A stretch of 64,000 bases of DNA from contig JAVBVS010000008.1 in NCBI GenBank assembly GCA_036677805.1, forward strand, positions 37,399 to 101,398, in the 5' to 3' direction. Shown one piece after another: positions 44,583-51,735 of this stretch; position 1 is the stretch's first letter; each line of letters begins with the position of its first letter. The notes beneath the pieces were generated by a model. The model saw only the letters and a list, made by a program, of their open reading frames with translations. It was not told the DNA's origin and did not search any database. This DNA comes from SIG78 sp036677805 (lineage in GTDB: Bacteria > Verrucomicrobiota > Lentisphaeria > Victivallales > Victivallaceae). Both the position numbers and the translations under genes were made by a program.

Positions 44583-47387
44583 TTAATGATTTTCCTTGAG
44601 CCGGGCAAACGCAACCGCCAGCCACGGCTTGCCGCCGCGCACGCCCGGCGCGGTCATGGTGATTTTCAGTTCATGTTCGCCCGGAGCAAGTTTCTTCTGC
44701 GGCAGCGGATAGCGCTCCACCATCCAGGCATCGTCCGGGAAGGTGCTGGCGCCGTTGAAAACCTCGCTGCCGTCAAAAGTGATCCGGTAAGCCGCGCGGG
44801 TGGCGGGCAGATTGTCGTCCATGCCGCCAAGCTCCAGCATCGGATCGGTCAATTCCCGATCGGTGGTGAATTTCGCCGTGATGGCGGCGCAGTCGCTTCC
44901 GGCGCCATAGATCACCTGAGCCGGCTCTTCCTTGATGCCGGCGGCGACCTTGATTCCGCCATTCATCGCCGGACTGTCGGCAAAGAGGGTGAAAGCGCGC
45001 CGATCCTCGGGTGCGGCCAGCGCCGGATGATAGTCGGTCAGCAGTTCTTTGGCCGCCGGGATCGCAGCGGTCACGCCGCCGGGCAGCCGGGTGAAATAAT
45101 CCTGCCCTTCCGCGCAGAAGTAGATCATCGCGGCGCGGTCCAGTCGGGTGATTTCGGTCACGGCGTAGCCGTTTTCATAACGCAGCGGCAATTCGACCGC
45201 GGCATCGTAATCCGGCGAAAGCAAATAGACTTTCTTGACTTCCGGTTGCGGAACGGCGATGGTCATGGGCCGGTCCGGCGCGACTTCCGGGAAGTTGTAC
45301 TGCCACGGCTTCTGGACGCCGTCATGGAACTGCATGCCCCGGAGATTGAGCAGCGTCACCGCCTTGCCCTTGAGGCCGGCGAAGTCGTGGTCGAAAACTT
45401 CCAGCAGAATGCCTTCCGGGAGATTGGCGGTCCTGACCGCGGGCTGCGGATTGTTGGCATTGGCCAGCAAATTGATGAACTGCCGATAGTGCGGTTTGCG
45501 CAAGTCGGTCCACGCGGCATCCGGCTTCAGCGGATTCTCGCCGCTGTGGGTGTCGTAGAAGTACTGATCGCCGAAGTGTCCGGCGAAGTAGATCACTTCC
45601 CCGTCGCCGACCTTGCGGGTCAGGATCGCGGGCAGGGTGTTGCCCTTGTTCGTGAAACGGCCATAGCTTTTGACATCGGCGGCGATATTCTTGACATTGA
45701 CGAACTGGCCGCTGTAGGCGAGCCGGGTGGAGTTGCCGTCGGCCCGGAAATCATCGAGGTTGACTTCCAGATATTCCGTCGGCCAGCCGTCGGAATCGAG
45801 ATCGAAGCCGAAAAGATCGCTCAGGATGAAGTTGCCTCGCTGTTTCCAGTTCAAATCCGCGGTCCCGACCATGCCGCCGGTCACCAGGGTGCCGCCCCGG
45901 CGCACGAAATCGCGCAGCACATCGGCCTGTTTCGGGGTGATCACGGTTTCATCGAAAAGCAGCAGCGTATCGACGTGCCGGCGCAGCTCGGCGCCGGTGG
46001 TGAAATCCAGCGGCGACACGAGTTTGTACGGCGTCTGGCCCGCGCTCAGGGCATTGGCCACGCCGATGTTGGTTTTCTTCCATTCCACGGAGTAGACCGG
46101 GTTGTGGTCGCGGCTGTCGGAGGAGAACAGCAGCGCGATATCGGCCGCCGAACGCAGTTTGCCCAGCACGTTCTGATGGACCGCTTCCCAGGTGGCCAGC
46201 GGCTGGACTTCACTGTCGGCATTCCAGGTGAACCAGGTTTTGCAGCCTTCGGCGAAGCTCAGCAGCCAGCCGAAACTCTGGTCGAAGGGCTTGACGCTGT
46301 AGTACAGCACCCACGGCGTGTCGTCATTGCGTTCGGCGATGGCGCGCAGGTATTTGAGCTCGTAGATCACCAGCGGCCAGTAGGCCTGATAGTCGAAGCG
46401 CGGCGGTTCGCATTCCAGTCCGAGCGCGTCGCCATAGGGCAGAAACTTGCTGATTTCCAGCCCGGTGTGGAGGAACGACCAGTTGCTGGAATTGTTGCAA
46501 AGATAAAGAAAGTAGTTGGCGTTCGGATTATTTTTCTTGATGAGTTCGCGGATTTTCTGGTGATGCGCGGCGATTTTTTCGGCCCGCCAGTCCAGCCAGC
46601 GGTAATAGATCGGGCTGGCCTGTCCCTTGCCGAATTCATCGCGATACTCCTCGGGCGTCGGCAGCTTCAGGCCGGTGTCGGCCCGGAAGAGCTTGCGGCA
46701 ATCTTTGCAGGCGCAGAGATTGTCGCCGAAGAACTGGATTTCATCGACCATGATGCCGTCGGCGTCTTTGCATTGCGAAAGCAATTTTTCCAGCGCCTGA
46801 TAAAAGGCCTTCATATAGTCGGCGTTATTGATGCAGCTGTTGCCGGTGCCGTAATGATTTTCGATGGTTTTGCCGGTGTCGAGCTGGATCGCCTGCCATT
46901 TGGGATGCGCCTGAAAAATCGCGCTGTCGACCATGGTCGCGGTGATGTGGTGGATGAAGAGAATGCCTTCAGCGTGGCAGGCTTCGACCATGCGGTTGGT
47001 ATTGGCGATGATTGAGTCGAGGCTTTTTTCGGAACGCAGCGTCTGGTTGCCGCCGGGGGTGGCGCCGTATTCATGGAGCAGATAACGGTTTTTTTCGGAA
47101 ATCACCAGATTGATGCCCTGACGCTTGAAATTGCGGGCGATCGCCCGGGCTTCTTCCGGAGTCACATCATCGTAGATATAGCGCGCCATGCGGTAGACCT
47201 GACGCTGGTCCGCGGCATCGGCGGGCAGCGCTGCACCGGTGACATCGACGGCATAGGCCGGATAGCTTTTGAGACCGCCGCGCTGATGGTAGTAGCGATC
47301 ATTGTCCACCGCGGCCGCGGGCAGGGCGAGCGCCAGCCCCAGCAACGGCAGGAGCGCGGCACGGTGATTGAATCCGGGAATATTCAT
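44583..47387 (-). CDS. Secreted glycoside hydrolase-like protein with barrel and trimerisation-type domains
   Basis: 934 residues with a Sec signal peptide (ALLPLLGLALALPAAAVD). The barrel part reads ARNFKRQGINLVISEKN, FIHHITATMVD and GIMVDEIQFFGDNLCACKDCRKLF. The Asp-Glu followed by CxC..C is typical of hypothetical GH6-type and GH42-like clan members. A beta-galactosidase-trimerisation/amidotransferase-like domain follows (LLLFDETVITPKQADVLRDFVRRGGTLVTGG, then VIYFAGHFGDQYF). The end is beta-rich and may bind carbohydrate. Substrate not known. ATG 47387 follows AAGGA by 9 bases and opens the signal peptide; the in-frame start at 47519 is rejected. Confidence 0.75.
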   Translation of the reverse strand: MNIPGFNHRAALLPLLGLALALPAAAVDNDRYYHQRGGLKSYPAYAVDVTGAALPADAADQRQVYRMARYIYDDVTPEEARAIARNFKRQGINLVISEKNRYLLHEYGATPGGNQTLRSEKSLDSIIANTNRMVEACHAEGILFIHHITATMVDSAIFQAHPKWQAIQLDTGKTIENHYGTGNSCINNADYMKAFYQALEKLLSQCKDADGIMVDEIQFFGDNLCACKDCRKLFRADTGLKLPTPEEYRDEFGKGQASPIYYRWLDWRAEKIAAHHQKIRELIKKNNPNANYFLYLCNNSSNWSFLHTGLEISKFLPYGDALGLECEPPRFDYQAYWPLVIYELKYLRAIAERNDDTPWVLYYSVKPFDQSFGWLLSFAEGCKTWFTWNADSEVQPLATWEAVHQNVLGKLRSAADIALLFSSDSRDHNPVYSVEWKKTNIGVANALSAGQTPYKLVSPLDFTTGAELRRHVDTLLLFDETVITPKQADVLRDFVRRGGTLVTGGMVGTADLNWKQRGNFILSDLFGFDLDSDGWPTEYLEVNLDDFRADGNSTRLAYSGQFVNVKNIAADVKSYGRFTNKGNTLPAILTRKVGDGEVIYFAGHFGDQYFYDTHSGENPLKPDAAWTDLRKPHYRQFINLLANANNPQPAVRTANLPEGILLEVFDHDFAGLKGKAVTLLNLRGMQFHDGVQKPWQYNFPEVAPDRPMTIAVPQPEVKKVYLLSPDYDAAVELPLRYENGYAVTEITRLDRAAMIYFCAEGQDYFTRLPGGVTAAIPAAKELLTDYHPALAAPEDRRAFTLFADSPAMNGGIKVAAGIKEEPAQVIYGAGSDCAAITAKFTTDRELTDPMLELGGMDDNLPATRAAYRITFDGSEVFNGASTFPDDAWMVERYPLPQKKLAPGEHELKITMTAPGVRGGKPWLAVAFARLKENH

Positions 47388-47454
47388 AGGAGTTTGTCCT
47401 TGCTGCGTATGGAATCTTGAATGGAGAAAAACGGACGAAAACCGCAACGCCGAT

Positions 47455-47483
47455 AATATGACGCACATCGGGCCGGATTGCCA
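47455..47483 (-). promoter_or_regulatory. Possible internal promoter of the hydrolase genes
   Basis: On the minus strand TGGCAA (47478-47483), 17 bp, CATATT (47455-47460) lies downstream of the terminator-like hairpin. Confidence 0.35.
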
Positions 47484-47525
47484 GTGGTTCCGAAGCCGGG
47501 AATGGAAAAATCCGGACATTCAGGA

Positions 47526-47562
47526 AAAACGGGGGCAAGGACGGTTGCCGTCTCTTGCCCCC
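47526..47562 (-). terminator. Strong hairpin with T-run just after the prepilin-like gene
   Basis: GGGGGCAAG-GACGG (47531-47544) pairs with CCGTC-CTTGCCCCC (47548-47562) with one bulged base and a TTG loop. The minus-strand 3' side continues as GTTTTTCC. Lying between the pilin and hydrolase genes, it should end or attenuate the transcript. Confidence 0.82.
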
Positions 47563-47579
47563 GCCGGAGGGGAGGTCGC

Positions 47580-48245
47580 TCAGTTGCGGTCGTCAAGCTT
47601 GTCCAGCGCCGCGGTGCCGGTGATATGGCCGCCCAGCGATTTGGTGACTTTGCCCAGAACATGGCCGCCGATGTAGAGAAAATTGGTCGTGGTCGGGTGG
47701 TTCGGGGTCGGCATCCCGGCGTAGTTGAAATTGCCGGGATTGCAGTCGGCATAGATGAAGTTGCCGGGGTTATCCTTGCCCATGATGGCGCGGGTGTAGT
47801 TGTTGACGTCGCTTGTCGGGATCGCGCCGCCGAAGTTGGCGACAGCACCGGGGTTGTCGAAGATGAGCAGATAGTACGACGCATGGGTGCCGTCGAAGTT
47901 GGCGACATCCGACGGGCACTGGAAGGCCAGCCGGTAATCGCCTTCGTATTCGGTCTGGGTGGAGAAGTAGCCGCCCTGGATCAGCCACTGCTGCGGAGTG
48001 CTGCTGCTGCAGTAGTTGCCCTGGAAGAAGGCTGCGCCGGTACTGTTGTTGGCGGCGGCGATCCAGTCCTTGTTGCTGGTCGAATACATGAAATTGGCGA
48101 TTCCGATCTGCTTGAGCTTGTTCAAACAGGTGGTGCTGCGGGCGCGTTCGCGGGCGGCCGACAGCGCGGGCAGCAGCATGGCCGCGAGGATGGCGATGAT
48201 AGCGATTACGACCAGAAGTTCGATCAAGGTGAAGTTCTTTTTCAT
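47580..48245 (-). CDS. Prepilin-type N-terminal cleavage/methylation protein
   Basis: 221 residues. The type II prepilin leader is plain: KKNFTLIELLVVIAIIAILAAMLLPAL, with a short basic leader, cleavage before Phe and Glu at mature position 5. The mature part is SARERARSTTCLNKLKQIGIA, then a C-terminal beta domain with LYIGGHV. Such one-module pseudopilins are highly expanded in Lentisphaerota and Planctomycetota and often sit upstream of glycoside hydrolase genes; the role may be surface display or carbohydrate binding rather than pilus building. It is the first gene behind operator-like palindrome C and is separated from the hydrolases by a terminator-like hairpin. Confidence 0.9.
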   Translation of the reverse strand: MKKNFTLIELLVVIAIIAILAAMLLPALSAARERARSTTCLNKLKQIGIANFMYSTSNKDWIAAANNSTGAAFFQGNYCSSSTPQQWLIQGGYFSTQTEYEGDYRLAFQCPSDVANFDGTHASYYLLIFDNPGAVANFGGAIPTSDVNNYTRAIMGKDNPGNFIYADCNPGNFNYAGMPTPNHPTTTNFLYIGGHVLGKVTKSLGGHITGTAALDKLDDRN

Positions 48246-48256
48246 TTTTTTACCTT

Positions 48257-48306
48257 TTGATATGGTTGGGGGAATTGAAACTCAAGTTTTTGCTTACCCG
48301 GGAAAG
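48257..48306 (-). promoter_or_regulatory. Prepilin/glycan operon control region with LacI-type palindrome C
   Basis: CTTACCCGGGAAAG (48293-48306) differs from a perfect palindrome at one symmetric pair and matches sites A and B near the LacI gene. A weak promoter, TTGAGT (48280-48285), 17 bp, TATCAA (48257-48262), lies 8 bp downstream on the minus strand. Confidence 0.6.
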
Positions 48307-48350
48307 ATTGCAGCAGCTCGAAGCCCTCCTTGCGTTAACGGGTTGCATGA

Positions 48351-49364
48351 TCACTCCGAAATTTTACGAAACGGTACTTTGATATTGCGGCATGGACAAT
48401 CGCCTTCGAGCAGTTCGGTCATCACCTGCCAGGCGGTTCGGCCGAGCCGTTCGCTGTCTTGGACGAAAAGTACGCTGCCGGGATATTTTTTGACGGCGGT
48501 ATCGGTCATCACCAGATGATAATCGCGTTCCGGCTGAAGCCCGCACTCCCGGGCGCGTTCGACGAACAGGGTGCCGAAATCGGCGAATACGTCCAGATAG
48601 ATGCCGTCGAATTTGATTTTTGAATTCAAAATCCGGTCGATGGCGTTGGTGTATTCCCCTTCGCTCCGCTCGAATTCGCTGACCATCGGGTTGAGCATGG
48701 TGGCCTGAAGGTTGTAATCCGCCCCGTGGCCGGCTTCATGGAGAAAACTTTCCGCCATGATGTCGTTGGGTTTGCACGCTTCGGAAAGCGGGATCAGACC
48801 GATCACGGTGCGGCAGTTCCGGGCTGCGAATTCCTGAAAGACCTGCCGGATCACTCCGGCGTAGTCGCTGCTGACGCCGGCGATGTCGCCCGCGGGGGCG
48901 GTTTCGGGCGAATCCAGGTCGATCAGGACGGTCGGCAGCTGAAGCTCCAGTGCCCGCGAAATCTCCGGCGTCAGATGGTTGGAGAAGATGATCAGCCCAT
49001 CCAGCCGGGACTCGCGGAGCTTCTGGAAGAACTTGTCGTTGAGGTTGTAAAAGCTGGTGATGTTGTAATTGGTCTGATTGATGCTGGATACCAGCCCGTA
49101 TTGGACATACTGGAACATCGGGTCGAGCAGCCATTCCGCCGCCAGGCAGGCGAACCCGATATTGTAGCTCTTGCCGGTGGACAGCACCCGCGCCGCAAAG
49201 TTCGGAATATAACCGCGTTCCCGGGCAATCCGGCAGATGCGTTCCTGGGTTTCGGCGCTGATCTGTTTGTTGCGGTTGCCGGACAACGCATAGGATACCG
49301 CCGCCACACTGACGTTGGCGAGCTTGGCGATGTCGGCACGGTTCAATTTGACGTGGTTATCCAT
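48351..49364 (-). CDS. LacI-family transcriptional regulator
   Basis: 337 residues. The N-terminal HTH and hinge are complete (RADIAKLANVSVAAVSYALSGN, then AETQERICRIARERGYIPNFAARVLSTG). They are followed by a periplasmic-binding-protein fold ending in the dimer/ligand region VMTDTAVKKYPGSVLFVQDSERLGRTAWQVM. I use ATG 49364; the earlier TTG at 49412 would start inside palindrome A. It probably senses a sugar released by the neighbouring enzymes and controls both itself and the glycan operon through palindromes A, B and C. The gene lies upstream of the operon on the same strand. Confidence 0.9.
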   Translation of the reverse strand: MDNHVKLNRADIAKLANVSVAAVSYALSGNRNKQISAETQERICRIARERGYIPNFAARVLSTGKSYNIGFACLAAEWLLDPMFQYVQYGLVSSINQTNYNITSFYNLNDKFFQKLRESRLDGLIIFSNHLTPEISRALELQLPTVLIDLDSPETAPAGDIAGVSSDYAGVIRQVFQEFAARNCRTVIGLIPLSEACKPNDIMAESFLHEAGHGADYNLQATMLNPMVSEFERSEGEYTNAIDRILNSKIKFDGIYLDVFADFGTLFVERARECGLQPERDYHLVMTDTAVKKYPGSVLFVQDSERLGRTAWQVMTELLEGDCPCRNIKVPFRKISE

Positions 49365-49385
49365 AAATCCTGACCGTTTATGCTT

Positions 49386-49401
49386 CCTTACTCGCGTAAG
49401 G
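49386..49401. promoter_or_regulatory. LacI-type palindrome A in the regulator's own leader
   Basis: CCTTACTCGCGTAAGG has perfect 6-bp arms (CCTTAC and GTAAGG) around a central TCGC, 22 bp before the start codon. Confidence 0.65.
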
Positions 49402-49460
49402 TTAAATATCAAAAAAAAGCGCTCGGAAGCCTTGTTGTTGACTGTTTTCCGGGCATTTAT

Positions 49461-49516
49461 CTTACCCGGATAAGTTGCTCTGGAATAAGTATACTCAAGA
49501 AATGTTCGTTTGTCAA
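49461..49516 (-). promoter_or_regulatory. LacI gene promoter with palindrome B at the transcription start
   Basis: On the minus strand TTGACA (49511-49516), 17 bp, TATACT (49488-49493): the best promoter in the window. The palindrome CTTACCCGGATAAG (49461-49474) follows at about +7 to +20, the position expected for a repressor operator. Confidence 0.75.
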
Positions 49517-49539
49517 GGGCGGCGATAAAAAAAAGTAAA

Positions 49540-49584
49540 AAAAATACAAAAACCCCCGCGAATTTTGAATTTATATCGCGGGGG
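49540..49584 (-). terminator. Intrinsic terminator of the threonine aldolase gene
   Basis: CCCCCGCGA (49553-49561) pairs with TCGCGGGGG (49576-49584). The minus-strand 3' side continues as TTTTTGTATTTTTTTT. The interval 49585-49740 between it and the gene shows nothing else. Confidence 0.85.
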
Positions 49585-49740
49585 CAGATGAAAAAAACCG
49601 GCTTGTATATGATATAACTATTTTGTAATTAAATTCTTACATAATTTTAAACGGGTGTGGAATCACTTCCGGCCGATGGCCGCAGAGGCGGCCAGGCCCG
49701 GCCCCGGCGGTGCCGGGGGTTTTCGGCGATTTTACCTGGT

Positions 49741-50784
49741 TCAGCAGCTTTCGACGGCATGCCGGCAGTCGGCGGCGAAGCGGTCGACGGTTTCGGGCAG
49801 GGTGTCCCACGAAGTCATGAGCCGGATCCCGCCGTTGCCGATGAAATTGTAGAAGCGCCAACCGAGCGCCTGCAATTTACGCTGCGCTTCCGGAGCCAGT
49901 TCCACAAACAGCGCATTGGCCTCGACCGGGAATTTGAGGGCGACGCCGGGGATGGCCTGCAATCGCTCCGCCAGCCGCCGGGCCATGGCGTTGGCATGAG
50001 CGGCATTCGCCAGCCAGGTTCCATTTTGCAGCATGCCGAGCCACTGCGCGGCGACGAAACGCATTTTTGAGGCGAGTTGGCCGCCCTGTTTGCAGCGGTA
50101 GTTGAAATCTGCGGCCAGCTCTTTACGGAAAAACAGCAGTGCTTCGCCGAAGAACCCGCCGTTTTTAGTACCGCCGAGTGCCAGCACATCGACTCCGGCG
50201 CGCCAGGAGAGATCGGCCGGCGACACACCGAGTCCGGCCAGGGCATTGGCGAACCGGGCGCCGTCCATATGCACGACAAGTTTGCGGCGGCCAGCCGCAG
50301 CGGCGAGCGCCGCGATTTCATCCGGCGTGTAGACCGTGCCGCATTCGGTAGCCTGGGTCAGAGTCAGGACATGGGGTTTGGGGTAATGGATATCCGAACG
50401 CTTGTCGACCCAGTAATCGACGGCCTCCGGCGCGAGTTTGCCGTTGACCGTCGGGGTGGTCAGCAGTTTGCTGCCGCCGGAAAAGAACTCGGGCGCGCCG
50501 CACTCGTCGGTTTCGATGTGCGCGATGTCGGCGGCGATGACGCTGTGGAAGGGATGGCAGATCTGGGCCAGGCTCAGGGCATTGGCTGCCGTGCCGTTGA
50601 AGACGAAGAACACTTCGCAGTCGCATTCGAAGACTTCGCGGAGCCGGTCGCAGGCTTCGCGCGTCCAGTGGTCTTCGCCATAGCCGGGCGCATAACCGGC
50701 GTTGGCTGAGAGCAGGGCGTCGCAGGCGGCGGGACAGGCGCCGGAATAATTGTCGCTGGCCAGTTGCTGGGCGGGAATATTCAT
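49741..50784 (-). CDS. Low-specificity L-threonine aldolase (PLP-dependent)
   Basis: 347 residues, fold type I. Conserved features are ASDNYSGACP, GYGEDHWTREA, FVFNGTAANALSL, HVLTLTQATECGTVYTPDE, VHMDGARFANA and the PLP lysine in LALGGTKNGG. It should cleave L-threonine or L-allo-threonine to glycine and acetaldehyde in the cytoplasm. The gene is divergent from an XRE-cupin regulator, which is a common arrangement for control of an amino-acid gene. The start at ATG 50784 is close to GGAGG (about 8 bases upstream). Confidence 0.9.
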   Translation of the reverse strand: MNIPAQQLASDNYSGACPAACDALLSANAGYAPGYGEDHWTREACDRLREVFECDCEVFFVFNGTAANALSLAQICHPFHSVIAADIAHIETDECGAPEFFSGGSKLLTTPTVNGKLAPEAVDYWVDKRSDIHYPKPHVLTLTQATECGTVYTPDEIAALAAAAGRRKLVVHMDGARFANALAGLGVSPADLSWRAGVDVLALGGTKNGGFFGEALLFFRKELAADFNYRCKQGGQLASKMRFVAAQWLGMLQNGTWLANAAHANAMARRLAERLQAIPGVALKFPVEANALFVELAPEAQRKLQALGWRFYNFIGNGGIRLMTSWDTLPETVDRFAADCRHAVESC

Positions 50785-50834
50785 GGAAACCTCCGTGGCG
50801 TTGATAAAATAATTTGCTATCTTGAATATTGTTT

Positions 50835-50862
50835 ACTATATTATACAAATCCAAAAAGTCAA
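50835..50862 (-). promoter_or_regulatory. Putative promoter of the threonine aldolase gene
   Basis: On the minus strand TTGACT (50857-50862), 16 bp, TATAGT (50835-50840). Confidence 0.6.
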
Positions 50863-50866
50863 ACGG

Positions 50867-50901
50867 TTTTATTCGATAAAATAAACAAAAATTAATATAT
50901 T
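50867..50901 (+). promoter_or_regulatory. XRE-cupin gene promoter region with palindrome
   Basis: The palindrome TTTTAT-TCG-ATAAAA (50867-50881) sits between the two divergent promoters. It overlaps the weak -35 region that serves TATATT (50896-50901). It is a good candidate for the shared operator. Confidence 0.55.
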
Positions 50902-50922
50902 GAACAAAATAAGAGGAAACCG

Positions 50923-51546
50923 ATGGTGGAACGAGAAAAATTTTCGGAATTGCCGGAGCTGGGCGGCAATGTGAAGCGTGAACGGCTGGCGCGGCATTGG
51001 TCGCAGGATGAATTGGCGACGGCGAGCGGCGTGTCGAAGGCGATGCTTTCGCAGATCGAATCGGGTAAGGTCAATCCGACCATCGGCACCCTGTGGAAGA
51101 TCGCCCACGCATTGGAGGTCGACTTCAATCTGCTGCTTCGGGGCAAACACCGCAAGGTCCGTTGTTTCGAGGTCGGGCGGCGCGCCGATCTGCCGCTTTT
51201 GGAAAGCACGGCGCCGGGGGTCGAGCTGCGGGTGCTGTCGGGCATTGCGCTGGCGGACAAGCTGGAATTCTATGACCTCAAATTCGAGCACGGGGCCGAG
51301 TTGGTTTCGGCGGCGCATTATCCGGGGACGGAAGAGCTGGTGACGGTGATTGCAGGCAAGGTTCTGGTTTGCGCCGGCGAACGGGAGACCGAGTTGAATG
51401 CCGGCGACGTGGTGCGGTTCGATTGCGATGTGCCGCACCGGATTCGCAACATCGGCGATGGCATGGCCGCATTGCACATGATCGTGCGGTTCACCGATGA
51501 TGGCGGCGCGGGCAATGCGAACGCGGCATCCCGAGAGAAGCGGTGA
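50923..51546 (+). CDS. XRE-family regulator with C-terminal cupin domain
   Basis: 207 residues. The HTH (about 14-68) is NVKRERLARHWSQDELATASGVSKAMLSQIESGKVNPTIGTL in two visible blocks. The cupin_2 domain (about 105-190) has HYPGTEELVTVIAGKVLV and AGDVVRFDCDVPHRIRN. In this family the cupin senses a small ligand such as an amino acid or polyamine. AGAGG precedes ATG 50923 by 6 bases. Divergence from the threonine aldolase gene suggests that gene is its target; ligand unknown. Confidence 0.9.
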   Translation: MVEREKFSELPELGGNVKRERLARHWSQDELATASGVSKAMLSQIESGKVNPTIGTLWKIAHALEVDFNLLLRGKHRKVRCFEVGRRADLPLLESTAPGVELRVLSGIALADKLEFYDLKFEHGAELVSAAHYPGTEELVTVIAGKVLVCAGERETELNAGDVVRFDCDVPHRIRNIGDGMAALHMIVRFTDDGGAGNANAASREKR

Positions 51547-51617
51547 TTATGAATCGATGTTGTATGGCATGGCGGAAACTTTTCCGGAGAAAAAAATATT
51601 TCCGGCCTGACTCGTGT

Positions 51618-51646
51618 TTGACAAATTGCGGCGGGGATTATATTTA
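51618..51646 (+). promoter_or_regulatory. Putative promoter of the secreted enzyme-family protein
   Basis: TTGACA (51618-51623) with TATATT at 15 bp (51639-51644) or TATTTA at 17 bp (51641-51646), about 90 nt before the start codon. Confidence 0.55.
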
Positions 51647-51735
51647 GTATGATGGAGATTGTCCGGATTGAAGTCCGGCGATTCCGCTTTTCGCCATCGG
51701 GACGCAGGTCATAAACAGTAAGGACGGAGGAAGCC

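Noticed and set aside
42606..47015. A 1469-codon open frame on the plus strand
   Set aside because: Exactly antisense to the GH20 and secreted hydrolase genes, whose motifs and signal peptide are clear.
48328..48345. CGTTAACG as a fourth LacI site
   Set aside because: Palindromic, but its arms do not match the CTTAC/GTAAG form of the other three sites.
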